From contig NZ_CANLMP010000008.1 of assembly GCF_947492405.1 (NCBI RefSeq), positions 161,435-225,434 on the forward strand: a stretch of DNA of 64,000 nucleotides, in the 5' to 3' direction. The notes below the pieces were generated by a model, which did not search any database, had not been told where the DNA came from, and saw nothing but the letters and a program-made list of their open reading frames with translations. The translations under genes and the position numbers were made by a program. The number at the start of each line of letters is the position of its first letter. Position 1 is the first letter of the stretch. Positions 50,642 to 59,658 of the stretch are shown piece by piece. This stretch comes from an uncultured Aquimarina sp. Lineage in GTDB: Bacteria; Bacteroidota; Bacteroidia; Flavobacteriales; Flavobacteriaceae.

Positions 50642-51949
50642 TCAATTCAATTTTCGCAATTGTTTCTTTATTTTGCGAATCGCAGATTCTATTGGTTTGT
50701 CAGGTTCAATTACGTTATATTCTCCCCAAAATTCTGGATCAGAAAACCCTGAAGCCTCATCACTGATAACCACAGAAGATTTTAAACGATCTTTTGGTCT
50801 TACATTTTCGTTATTCGGGTTCTTTTTCCAATCGGTAATGGCCATTTCGATATTTAGCTTGTATGTAGAATTAAATAATTTCTTTTTCCAATTAACTTTA
50901 AAAACAAGATCAATTTTTCCATACCCATAGAACCATTTACCATTAGCTTCTCTATAATTCATATTATAAGTAGCTACAGTAGGATACACTTTGGCTCTCG
51001 TTGGTTTTTTTCTAACAAATAATCTACTGGCCTTATCTCTGTCTTCTAGATTTAAGCTAAAAACGGCTTTTGTTAATGCCAATGTTTCAGAATCTATATA
51101 TAATTTTCCATAATAATACAGATCATCTATATTAGGACGTTGCTTAAAATTAAGAACGTAAATATATCGATCATTAATTTTAGTGGATTTATCAAAGCTA
51201 AACTCATAGATTTTTAAGATATCTTCTGTAAAAAGAAGATCTGGGTTTTTCATAACATCGATAAACAATGTGCTTGATGGTCCTCCTTGAAGTTTTAGAG
51301 TAAGTGTGTCTAGCTTTTTGTAATCCGCACTTTTTCTGGCTTTGTATAGTTTAATAATATCGGTTTTACCAGATACATAAGGCTTTTTATATACATCAAC
51401 TACGGCTTCAGAAAGTGATACATAGGTTCTTCTTCTTTTGATAGTTTCACGATAAAAAGCGGTCATGATAGTGTTGTCATTTTGGTAGTTTGCACCACGT
51501 CTTTTCATAACAGCTTTAATAAGTGCTTCTGGATCCGTAGGATCGATATTTACTTCAGATAGTTCTGTTATCGTTGCACTTAATTTAATTTTTGTTTTAT
51601 CTCCTTTCAATGAAGAAAGTGAAACTACTTGATCTCTATACCCAAGAAAAGATACTGTGATTTTATCATCAGTAGCAGTTTTTGGCACTTTTAACAAAAA
51701 TTCACCTTCTCGATTGGTAATCGTCGAGATGTTAGTTCCATTCAATAAAATTGTTGCAGATACTAATGGTTCATTAGAGTCTTTATCCACTACAATCCCT
51801 TTATACTCATCATAATTTACACCATTCTGGATATCGGTGTCTTGAAAAAAGCTAAATGCTTGTAGACTATTGGAGTATCCAATAATTAGAAATATACAGA
51901 ATAAAAATGTGATACCATTTTTACGTAAAAAAATACTTTTTTTGTCCAT
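50642..51949 (-). CDS. Carboxypeptidase-like regulatory domain outer-membrane-associated protein
   Basis: N-terminal EYKGIVVDKDSNEPLVSATILLNGTNISTITNREGEFLLKVP (CarboxypepD_reg-like). Confidence 0.8.
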   Translation of the reverse strand: MDKKSIFLRKNGITFLFCIFLIIGYSNSLQAFSFFQDTDIQNGVNYDEYKGIVVDKDSNEPLVSATILLNGTNISTITNREGEFLLKVPKTATDDKITVSFLGYRDQVVSLSSLKGDKTKIKLSATITELSEVNIDPTDPEALIKAVMKRRGANYQNDNTIMTAFYRETIKRRRTYVSLSEAVVDVYKKPYVSGKTDIIKLYKARKSADYKKLDTLTLKLQGGPSSTLFIDVMKNPDLLFTEDILKIYEFSFDKSTKINDRYIYVLNFKQRPNIDDLYYYGKLYIDSETLALTKAVFSLNLEDRDKASRLFVRKKPTRAKVYPTVATYNMNYREANGKWFYGYGKIDLVFKVNWKKKLFNSTYKLNIEMAITDWKKNPNNENVRPKDRLKSSVVISDEASGFSDPEFWGEYNVIEPDKPIESAIRKIKKQLRKLN

Positions 51950-52178
51950 ATCAGATTCATTCAGTTAATAATTGCATTCTTTAATTTTTGAGGTAGAATG
52001 TCGATTATACAAGATACTAAAATTACAGATGATTTTCAGAATACAATAGTTAAAAATGAGCTAATATGGCGGTCTTTTCGTTGTTTATAAATAAACATGA
52101 TCGTTCCTTAATAATAGGTTTTAGGACATTTTTTATAAAATATGTTATCTTTTATGCTAAAGAAAGGTTTTCTTAATG

Positions 52179-53582
52179 TTAATGATAACCACTGTGATCG
52201 CCAAACCAATTTCTAAGTTTTATATTAAGTATTTCTGTAGTAAAAGGTTTGGTAATATAATCATCTAATCCTTTTGCAATAAATCGTTCTGCGTCACCAG
52301 GTAGGGCGTTAGAGGTAATTGCAATAACAGGAGGTACTTTTTTATAACCTTTACGGATCAATTTACAGGTTTCTACACCGTCTAATTCCGGAAGATTGAT
52401 ATCCATTAAAATAAGATCATAAACATCTTCTTCAAACATTTCTAGAGCTTTTCTTCCATTTTTAGCGACATCGGCCGTACAACCCAGGTACTTAAGAATT
52501 TGTTTGGAAACAAGTATATTGGTGTCAGAATCTTCTACTAACAAAACATGAAGATCGAATTTTTGATCTTTGCTCTTATCAAAAACTTTGTCAATTGTTG
52601 GTGCTATTGTATCAGATATTTTAGTTTTGAAAGTAAACCAAAAATTGCTCCCTTTTCCTACTTCGCTATGTACACCTAATTTTCCATTCATTAGATCCAC
52701 TAATTTTTTACTGATAGTAAGTCCTAATCCACTTCCTTCTCCAATTAAAATAGCATCGTTATGTACTTGGCTAAAACGATTAAAAAGAGACTCCTGATCT
52801 TGTTTACTAATACCAATTCCAGAATCAATCACTTCTATTTTAATGGTCAGTTCTTCATTTTTTTTGGAAACTAAAGATGATTTTATGGTAATCGTACCTT
52901 TATTGGTAAATTTGATGGCGTTACCGATAAGGTTGGATAATATTTGTATCAACCTGTTATCATCTGCATAAATATGTTCTGGCAAGGTATCGGGATATTC
53001 AGAAACCAGGTCAATTCCTTTTGCTTTGCTATTGGCAAGAAATAGATCTACATTTTGATTTATTAACTTTTTAAGATTAATTCCTTTGGGAGATAGTGTA
53101 AACTTTCCCGCTTCCATTTTTGATAAATCTAGAATCTGGTTTAAAATATCTAATAAATTCTGTGAAGATTGATGAATCGTGGTAACATATTCTTTTTGTA
53201 AATCATTTAATTCGGTATTTTTAAATAGTAAATCAATCATACCTATAACACCCACCATAGGCGTCCTAATTTCGTGACTCATATTAGCTAAGAAATCCTG
53301 TTTAAATTTAGAAGCTTGAAGGATTTGCGTGTTCTTCTCTTTCAGTTTATCCAAGTTACGTCCTCCAAACATGGCGAACAAACCAAGAAATAGGGGAGCA
53401 GTATCAATAATATAATGAATTGGATATTGTTTTTGTACATATACGATAGAATTCCATGAAAAATCCAATCCCATTTTTGTAATATCTATACTCGTAGCCA
53501 AAATAGGAAACATACAGCCAAATAATATTCCGTATATGGTGTATATGGCTGCTTCAGATTTTAACCATGATTTTTTATTCAT
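52179..53582 (-). CDS. Hybrid histidine kinase with C-terminal receiver
   Basis: FLANMSHEIRTPMVGVIGM (HisKA), GSGLGLTISKKLV (HATPase), VLLVEDSDTN...LILMDINLPELDG (REC). Confidence 0.92.
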   Translation of the reverse strand: MNKKSWLKSEAAIYTIYGILFGCMFPILATSIDITKMGLDFSWNSIVYVQKQYPIHYIIDTAPLFLGLFAMFGGRNLDKLKEKNTQILQASKFKQDFLANMSHEIRTPMVGVIGMIDLLFKNTELNDLQKEYVTTIHQSSQNLLDILNQILDLSKMEAGKFTLSPKGINLKKLINQNVDLFLANSKAKGIDLVSEYPDTLPEHIYADDNRLIQILSNLIGNAIKFTNKGTITIKSSLVSKKNEELTIKIEVIDSGIGISKQDQESLFNRFSQVHNDAILIGEGSGLGLTISKKLVDLMNGKLGVHSEVGKGSNFWFTFKTKISDTIAPTIDKVFDKSKDQKFDLHVLLVEDSDTNILVSKQILKYLGCTADVAKNGRKALEMFEEDVYDLILMDINLPELDGVETCKLIRKGYKKVPPVIAITSNALPGDAERFIAKGLDDYITKPFTTEILNIKLRNWFGDHSGYH

Positions 53583-53712
53583 AGAATATGTTTTGTGCTT
53601 AGATCTTACGTTAGTTAATCTTCAGATAAGGTTGTTTTAGGGGCCTTATTAGGATATAAGCCTAAATATAATGGTTTTTTTGGAAATGTATGACAAAAAG
53701 AATATTCAGAAA

Positions 53713-54741
53713 CTAACCACCTATACTTGTCATACTTCTATTTTTAGAATGTAACTCTGGGTCTTTTAATTTTTCTGGAGTATCCATTCCTCCTCTGGTG
53801 GCAAATTTATGTTCTAATGCAGATTGTATAACAGGAAGTATAGGTTGTTCTGCTCTTAGTGGTTGTAATAATGAAAATTCTTTACCAGAGAATAAACAAT
53901 TTTTTAGTTTACCGTCTGCAGTGATGCGGATGCGATTACAGCTGTCACAAAAAGGATTAGTAACAGAGCTGATAATTGCAAAACTGCCTATATATCCAGT
54001 GATTTTATAGTTTCTGGAAGTATCATTAGGTGCATCGTCTAATCGCGTTAGTTGCAAAGGAAAAGTGTAATTTACCTTATCCAAGATTTCCTGTTGTGTT
54101 ACCAGTTTGTCCATATTCCATTGATTTCCATCAAATGGCATAAATTCTATAAAACGAACAACGATATTTTGATCTTTAGTTAGATTAATGAAATCAATAA
54201 TTTCATTCTCATTAAAGTTTTTTATTAAAACAATATTCAATTTGACTTTGAAACCTTCTTTTTGAAAAAGCTGTATCGTACTCCAAACTTTTTGGAATTC
54301 ATTACGGCGTGTAATTTTCTCAAACTTATCTTTATGAAGTGAATCTATACTGATGGTAATAGTCCTCACTCCGCTATCTTTTAATATTGGGATAAAACGA
54401 TCTGCCAATACTCCATTGGTTGTAATCCCTAATTCTACAGGTAAACTGGCTAGTTTTTCCAGTATCAAAGGAAAATCTTTTCGTACCATAGGTTCTCCGC
54501 CGGTTAGTCTAATTTTGGTAACCCCAAATTCTACAAATTCTTTGGCAATCATATAGATTTCGTCTGCAGACATCAGATGTTCTTTTGGACTTAGCGGAAT
54601 CCCGTTAGCAGGCATGCAATAGGTGCATCTAAGATTACATTTTTCTGTCAATGAAATCCTAAGATATGTATGTTTACGACCGAAACTATCTGTTAATATG
54701 TTTTGATTTTCTTTAATCACATTACTATCTTTAATTTCCAT
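53713..54741 (-). CDS. moaA: GTP 3',8-cyclase MoaA
   Basis: Radical SAM CNLRCTYCMPANG, second CFSGKEFS...FCDSC cluster region. Track start is 54753; MEIKDS at 54741 is likely. Confidence 0.94.
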   Translation of the reverse strand: MEIKDSNVIKENQNILTDSFGRKHTYLRISLTEKCNLRCTYCMPANGIPLSPKEHLMSADEIYMIAKEFVEFGVTKIRLTGGEPMVRKDFPLILEKLASLPVELGITTNGVLADRFIPILKDSGVRTITISIDSLHKDKFEKITRRNEFQKVWSTIQLFQKEGFKVKLNIVLIKNFNENEIIDFINLTKDQNIVVRFIEFMPFDGNQWNMDKLVTQQEILDKVNYTFPLQLTRLDDAPNDTSRNYKITGYIGSFAIISSVTNPFCDSCNRIRITADGKLKNCLFSGKEFSLLQPLRAEQPILPVIQSALEHKFATRGGMDTPEKLKDPELHSKNRSMTSIGG

Positions 54742-55645
54742 CGTGTTTAGCACCTTTCAGAATCCTAAAGGTATGTAATATCGCAGGAAAAACTGCTTCC
54801 ATGGATTCTCTGGCACCATTTGTAGAACCTGGCAAAGCGAGGACTACAGATTCTCCAATTACTCCAGCGACACTTCTGGAGAGCATAGCATATGGCATAC
54901 GATCCTGTCCATAAGTACGTATTGCTTCTTCGATTCCTGGAATACGACGCTCGATTAAAGGTAAAATTGCTTCTGGTGTTACATCGCGTGGCGACAATCC
55001 TGTACCACCGGTAAAAATTATAAGATCATTACCAGCTTTTTCTAATTGTTTTACTTGCTGCTGGATCTGATCTATTTCATCAGGAATAATCGTGTAGGTA
55101 TTAATAGTAACTCCGCATTCTTCTAGCTTGGTTATGATAGCTTTACCAGCTCTATCTTCTTTCTGTCCAGCTGATATAGAATCGGAACATACTATTACTC
55201 CAGCGGTAAAAGGTTCTCCACTATCACGGTAACTAGATTTGCCACCTTTCTTACGTAGTAGTTTGATATGTTGTATTTCTACATTTTTATCTACAGGTTT
55301 TAGCATGTCATACATCGTTAGGGCAACCACAGATGCACCATGCATGGCTTCAACCTCCACACCTGTTTTATAGATTGTTTTTACGGTCATCTCAATCGTA
55401 ATTTCGAGATTGTTGATTTTGTAATCTATAGCTGTATATTCAATAGGCAATGGGTGACAGTCCGGAATCATATCACTGGTTCTTTTTACTGCAAACAAAC
55501 CTGCAGTTTTTGCCATTTCAAAAACATCGCCTTTCGGAATATTCCTGGATACAATAGCTTCTATAGTTTCTGTACTTCCGACTTTAACGATTGCTTGCGC
55601 TACTGCGGTACGAAGGGTATTATTTTTATGTGTAATATCTACCAT
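54731..55645 (-). CDS. moaCB: Bifunctional MoaC/MoaB (Mog-like) protein
   Basis: N-terminal MoaC (MVDITHKNNTLRTAVAQA...CHPLP...VEAMHGASVVALTMYDMLK); C-terminal MoaB (AGVIVCSDSISAGQKEDRAG...TGGTGLSPRDVTPEA). Confidence 0.92.
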   Translation of the reverse strand: MVDITHKNNTLRTAVAQAIVKVGSTETIEAIVSRNIPKGDVFEMAKTAGLFAVKRTSDMIPDCHPLPIEYTAIDYKINNLEITIEMTVKTIYKTGVEVEAMHGASVVALTMYDMLKPVDKNVEIQHIKLLRKKGGKSSYRDSGEPFTAGVIVCSDSISAGQKEDRAGKAIITKLEECGVTINTYTIIPDEIDQIQQQVKQLEKAGNDLIIFTGGTGLSPRDVTPEAILPLIERRIPGIEEAIRTYGQDRMPYAMLSRSVAGVIGESVVLALPGSTNGARESMEAVFPAILHTFRILKGAKHDGN

Positions 55646-55726
55646 TTAGATTGTTTGATTGTATTTTTTTGTTTAATTGTTTATTAGGATTTCAATTGCG
55701 ATTTTTTCAATGCCTAACTACATACA

Positions 55727-56167
55727 TTAAACTTTGTTTACTTTCCAAACGTGAGTTTCATCTTCAAAAACTTCTTTTCCGAATACAGGCACTTCTTTTT
55801 TTATTTCTTCTACTAAAAATTCTAATGCTTCAAAAGCAACTTTTCTATGTGGAGCAGAAACGAATACGAAAAGACAGATTTCACCGGCTTTTACCTTTCC
55901 CAAACTATGATAAATATGCATACAAGTAAGATCGTACTTACTAAAAGTTGCTTCACGAATTTCATGAAATTTACCTTCTGCCATCTCAGTATAAGCAGAA
56001 TAATCGATCGCTTGAACAATTTTTCCTTCAATTTTATCTGCTCGTACTTGGCCTAAAAATATATCGTGTGCCCCGATCGTAGTTTTAGTTTGATGCTTTT
56101 CTATAGAATTTGCGATAAAAGAAGGGGTGATAGGTCCTTCTATAAAAACTGTTTTTCTTTTATTCAT
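55727..56167 (-). CDS. moaE: Molybdopterin synthase catalytic subunit
   Basis: GAHDIFLGQVRAD, HSLGKVKAGEICLFVFVSAPHR. Confidence 0.92.
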   Translation of the reverse strand: MNKRKTVFIEGPITPSFIANSIEKHQTKTTIGAHDIFLGQVRADKIEGKIVQAIDYSAYTEMAEGKFHEIREATFSKYDLTCMHIYHSLGKVKAGEICLFVFVSAPHRKVAFEALEFLVEEIKKEVPVFGKEVFEDETHVWKVNKV

Positions 56168-56180
56168 TGTTTTATTTTTT

Positions 56181-56420
56181 TTAACCGCCAGAAAAAGGAG
56201 GTAATAATGCTATTTCGTTATTAGGATTAAGCAAGGTGTCGTTTGCCGAAATTTCTTTATCGATTGCTACTTTAAATGATAAATGTTGCAAATTTTGATA
56301 TTTATCTTTTAATAGATTTTCTAGTTGATCTACATTACTGTTAGATTCCAATAAAATAATTTCTTCATTACAACCTGTAACTTCTGCAATCATTCCGAAA
56401 TATAAAACCTTTAATTCCAT
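56181..56420 (-). CDS. moaD: Molybdopterin synthase sulfur carrier subunit
   Basis: 79 aa ending ALLPPFSGG (C-terminal GG). Confidence 0.93.
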   Translation of the reverse strand: MELKVLYFGMIAEVTGCNEEIILLESNSNVDQLENLLKDKYQNLQHLSFKVAIDKEISANDTLLNPNNEIALLPPFSGG

Positions 56421-56983
56421 TGACTTGCTTCTTTATATTGTTGAGGTGTATTGATGTTTTTTACATAAGGTTCTATACTTTCTGAAATAGGAATGCTTTT
56501 TACTTTTAATTTAGAAAGTGTTTTTCTGAGACTAAGATGTTGTTTTTGAATACTTTCAAAAAATGTTGTTTCTACCGACTTATTATATAAAGTAATCAGA
56601 GGAATATCCTCATATGTTACAACATCATAATTGGATTCATATTCAGAAATAAGATTATTAAGAACAAGAGGTTTTACAAAAGGGACATCACAACTTAAAA
56701 CTAAATTCTGTGTTGTTTTGGTATGTTTTAAACCAGTATAAATACCACCAATAGGACCTTGATCAGGAATAATATCCGGAACACAAGGATAACCAAATGT
56801 TTGGTAGTGGGTATTAGCTGTAATGATTAGAATTTTATCAGTAATCGTTTCTATTGCTTGTATGATATGTTGTATAAATGGCGTTCCTCTATGAAGTTTT
56901 AAACCTTTATCCTGACCCATTCTACTGCTTTTTCCACCAGCGAGTATAATTCCTGTTATATCCTGATCTTTTCCTAAAATCAT
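56411..56983 (-). CDS. mobA: Molybdenum cofactor guanylyltransferase
   Basis: GIILAGGKSSRMGQDKGL; start MILGKD at 56983 (track ORF extends to 57022). Confidence 0.92.
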   Translation of the reverse strand: MILGKDQDITGIILAGGKSSRMGQDKGLKLHRGTPFIQHIIQAIETITDKILIITANTHYQTFGYPCVPDIIPDQGPIGGIYTGLKHTKTTQNLVLSCDVPFVKPLVLNNLISEYESNYDVVTYEDIPLITLYNKSVETTFFESIQKQHLSLRKTLSKLKVKSIPISESIEPYVKNINTPQQYKEASQWN

Positions 56984-57312
56984 AGCTGTAACTCTTTTAG
57001 TTGTTGATCTAGAAAATCCCAACAGTTTTTATTAATATTTTCGAAAGCAGTTATCATTTTTACTCCGTATGCTGTAATTTCTGTTCCGCCACCACCGCTA
57101 CCACCAGTATTAGTAATAATGACAGGATTTGAGGCGTTTTTGTTAATAGAATCAACTAAATTCCAAGCTTTCTTATATGACATTCCCAAAGATTTAGCAG
57201 CTTTAGAAAGAGAACCTTCTACCATAATTGCTTTTAAGACTTTAATTCGTCCTTCTCCAAGAAAAACCCCTTCTTCTCCTTCTATCCAAATTCTACTTTT
57301 TATATGATACAT
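56980..57312 (-). CDS. ModE-like winged-HTH regulator (DNA-binding domain only)
   Basis: GEGRIKVLKAIMVEGSLSKAAKSLGMSYKKAWNLVDSIN; overlaps mobA; no TOBE domains. Confidence 0.82.
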   Translation of the reverse strand: MYHIKSRIWIEGEEGVFLGEGRIKVLKAIMVEGSLSKAAKSLGMSYKKAWNLVDSINKNASNPVIITNTGGSGGGGTEITAYGVKMITAFENINKNCWDFLDQQLKELQL

Positions 57313-57454
57313 GAAAGCGTTGTTTCCTGCAAGATATAACGAAAAATACAAAGAATAAACTCTTTCAGAAATTTTTATGATTTATTCAATAAAAAAGGAG
57401 TGTACTAATTTATACTAAAATAAATGCTGTATTCTTTTTGAAAAAGAGAAAAAA

Positions 57455-58630
57455 CTATATAGGTAATAAAATAGTTTCAGCTGATTTTCCCTTTTCAATA
57501 TTATCTATGTGTTCTGGGACATAAACTAATGCATTGGCAATAGCATAGGTATATAACATAGCAGAACTTTGACCTTCCAGAATTTCTACAGTTTCACCGG
57601 ATACTTTTGCTTTAAGAAACTGTGCTCTATCTCCTTTCTTAACGAAGTCTTTGGTTATAATTTTTGTGGTTCTGTTAAGACCTATTGCGTTAATCCCCAT
57701 CATTTTTTGGATGATTGGTAGTACATAGATATAAAAACAAGTGAGTGAAGAAGCAGGATTACCAGGTAGCGCAAAAATCATAGTCTTGTTGTTGATACCA
57801 AAAAATAAAGGTTTTCCAGGTTTTTGCTTAATCTTATAAAACAACTCTTCGGTATGTAGTTCTGATAAAGCTTCTTTTACAAAATCATAATCTCCAACAG
57901 AAATACCACCACTAATTAATACTAGATCATTATCGTTTATAGCTTGTCGTATTGTTTCTTTAGTACTTTCATATTCATCCTGTACTACATATTTGTTAAT
58001 TTCTTTGATATGTAATTGTTCCAATACAGTCTCTAATTGTATAGAGTTACTTTCGTAAATTTTTCCTTCTTTAAGTTTTTCTCCAGGGGTTATAAGCTCA
58101 TTACCAGTAGTAATAATTGCGACATTTGGAGGAGCGTAAACGGCAACTTTAGTTACTCCTAAACCGGCTAGAAATCCAATGCCTGCAGGAGTTAATTTTG
58201 TTCCTTTAATTAATGCTGTATCTCCTTCTTTTATTTGTTCTCCTATTGCTCTAATATTTTGATTGGGGTGTATTTCGCTATCAATAGTTATAGTGTTTTC
58301 TGATCTATTGACTTTTTCCTGAATTACTACAGTATTAGCATCATCGGGAACTCTCGCTCCAGTAAAAATACGAACACCTTGTCCTGGTTTTAATAAATAA
58401 TTTTGTGAATCTCCTGCTTTTACTTCGCCAATAATCTGATACGAATTTTTATCATGAAGTAACAATGCATAGCCATCCATTGCAGATTGTCTGAAGGGAG
58501 GCATATGTATTCGAGAGATGATATCCTCACCAAGGTTTAATCCATTTGCATCCTTTAATAGAACGGTTTTTGGATTTGGAGTATAGGGTATTTTTGAAAT
58601 TATAGATAACGCTGTCGATACGGAAATCAT
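57455..58630 (-). CDS. moeA: Molybdopterin molybdenumtransferase
   Basis: MPPFRQSAMDGYAL, TGNELI, SGGISVGDYDFVKE, ALPGNPASS. Confidence 0.94.
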   Translation of the reverse strand: MISVSTALSIISKIPYTPNPKTVLLKDANGLNLGEDIISRIHMPPFRQSAMDGYALLLHDKNSYQIIGEVKAGDSQNYLLKPGQGVRIFTGARVPDDANTVVIQEKVNRSENTITIDSEIHPNQNIRAIGEQIKEGDTALIKGTKLTPAGIGFLAGLGVTKVAVYAPPNVAIITTGNELITPGEKLKEGKIYESNSIQLETVLEQLHIKEINKYVVQDEYESTKETIRQAINDNDLVLISGGISVGDYDFVKEALSELHTEELFYKIKQKPGKPLFFGINNKTMIFALPGNPASSLTCFYIYVLPIIQKMMGINAIGLNRTTKIITKDFVKKGDRAQFLKAKVSGETVEILEGQSSAMLYTYAIANALVYVPEHIDNIEKGKSAETILLPI

Positions 58631-58713
58631 ACACAATTATTTTGTTTCAAAAATATCGTTTTGTTCGGAAGAAACCTAAATTTTAGATTGTACAAAAAAA
58701 AAGTTTAAAAGTG

Positions 58714-58750
58714 TAATAAAAAAAGCACGGCAATTACTGCCGTGCTATCA
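58714..58750 (-). terminator. Rho-independent terminator
   Basis: AGCACGGCA-ATTAC-TGCCGTGCT with a T tract on the minus strand. Confidence 0.85.
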
Positions 58751-58775
58751 TAAAACCTTACTTTTTATGATTGAT

Positions 58776-59309
58776 TTAATTTTTAAAAACTATTTTTCTT
58801 AGTTTATACCCTTCTACTTTAATAAGATATGTTTTGGGATCCACATAATTATGGATGTATTCATCAATTATACCGCTATCTAATAATCTTCCAGAAAGTG
58901 TATAAAGACTATATTTAACTCCAGTGGGTATTTCTCTTACGTGCTTAAAAGTTTTATTTCCAGTGTTTTGCTGACAAGTGGAGTCTGCTAGAAATCTATC
59001 TATAAAGGTAACTCTTCCTTTTTTCTCTCCTTCTAAAGTAACCGTTGCTGTTTCATCCACATCAAGAATTCCATTTCCAGAAATATCTCCTAAAATGACT
59101 AAACAAGCATTTCTAATCTTAATGCGAACTCCATTTTCTATATGTAAACTTTCTGTTATAAAAATTACTCCTTCTTCAGTATTTTCATCTAATCCGTTAA
59201 TTACGGTATTCTCGGTCACAGACATTAATTTATAAGAAATGTCGATTTTTACATTCGCAAATGTTACACTTGCAAAAAGTAATGTTAATAGGGGTAATAG
59301 TTTTTTCAT
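58776..59309 (-). CDS. Small secreted protein with a T9SS-like C-terminal tail
   Basis: Signal peptide MKKLLPLLTLLFASVTFA; C-terminus YSLYTLSGRLLDSG...KTYLIKVEGYKLRKIVFKN. Confidence 0.7.
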   Translation of the reverse strand: MKKLLPLLTLLFASVTFANVKIDISYKLMSVTENTVINGLDENTEEGVIFITESLHIENGVRIKIRNACLVILGDISGNGILDVDETATVTLEGEKKGRVTFIDRFLADSTCQQNTGNKTFKHVREIPTGVKYSLYTLSGRLLDSGIIDEYIHNYVDPKTYLIKVEGYKLRKIVFKN

Positions 59310-59658
59310 AAGGTTCAGTTTTTGGGTTAAACTGTAATTAAAAAAGTAAGTTTTTTCTTACGTTAAGAGTGTTTTTATCGTTGTAAAACACATAATCAAC
59401 GACAAGATACATTTTTTTTATGTTAAAACCGTACTTTTTCAGTTTAAATATTGATTTTTATAACATTAATTTTCCAAAATATCTCGTTAGACCTATAAAT
59501 ACGGGTGTTTAGACAAATGTTAAATTTTATATTTTTATTAACATGTTGATTGTTAGTTTGTTGCTTTTTTACTCTAAATCATAGAAAATAGCAATGATCT
59601 ACTTTTTTAGTTGTTATTTTTAAATTAGGTAATGATTTAAGGATATTTAATTCTAAAT

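Noticed and set aside
55340-56056. Plus-strand ORFs over moaCB/moaE
   Set aside because: Antisense to conserved Moco genes; Cys/Phe-rich translations typical of reverse-frame artefacts.
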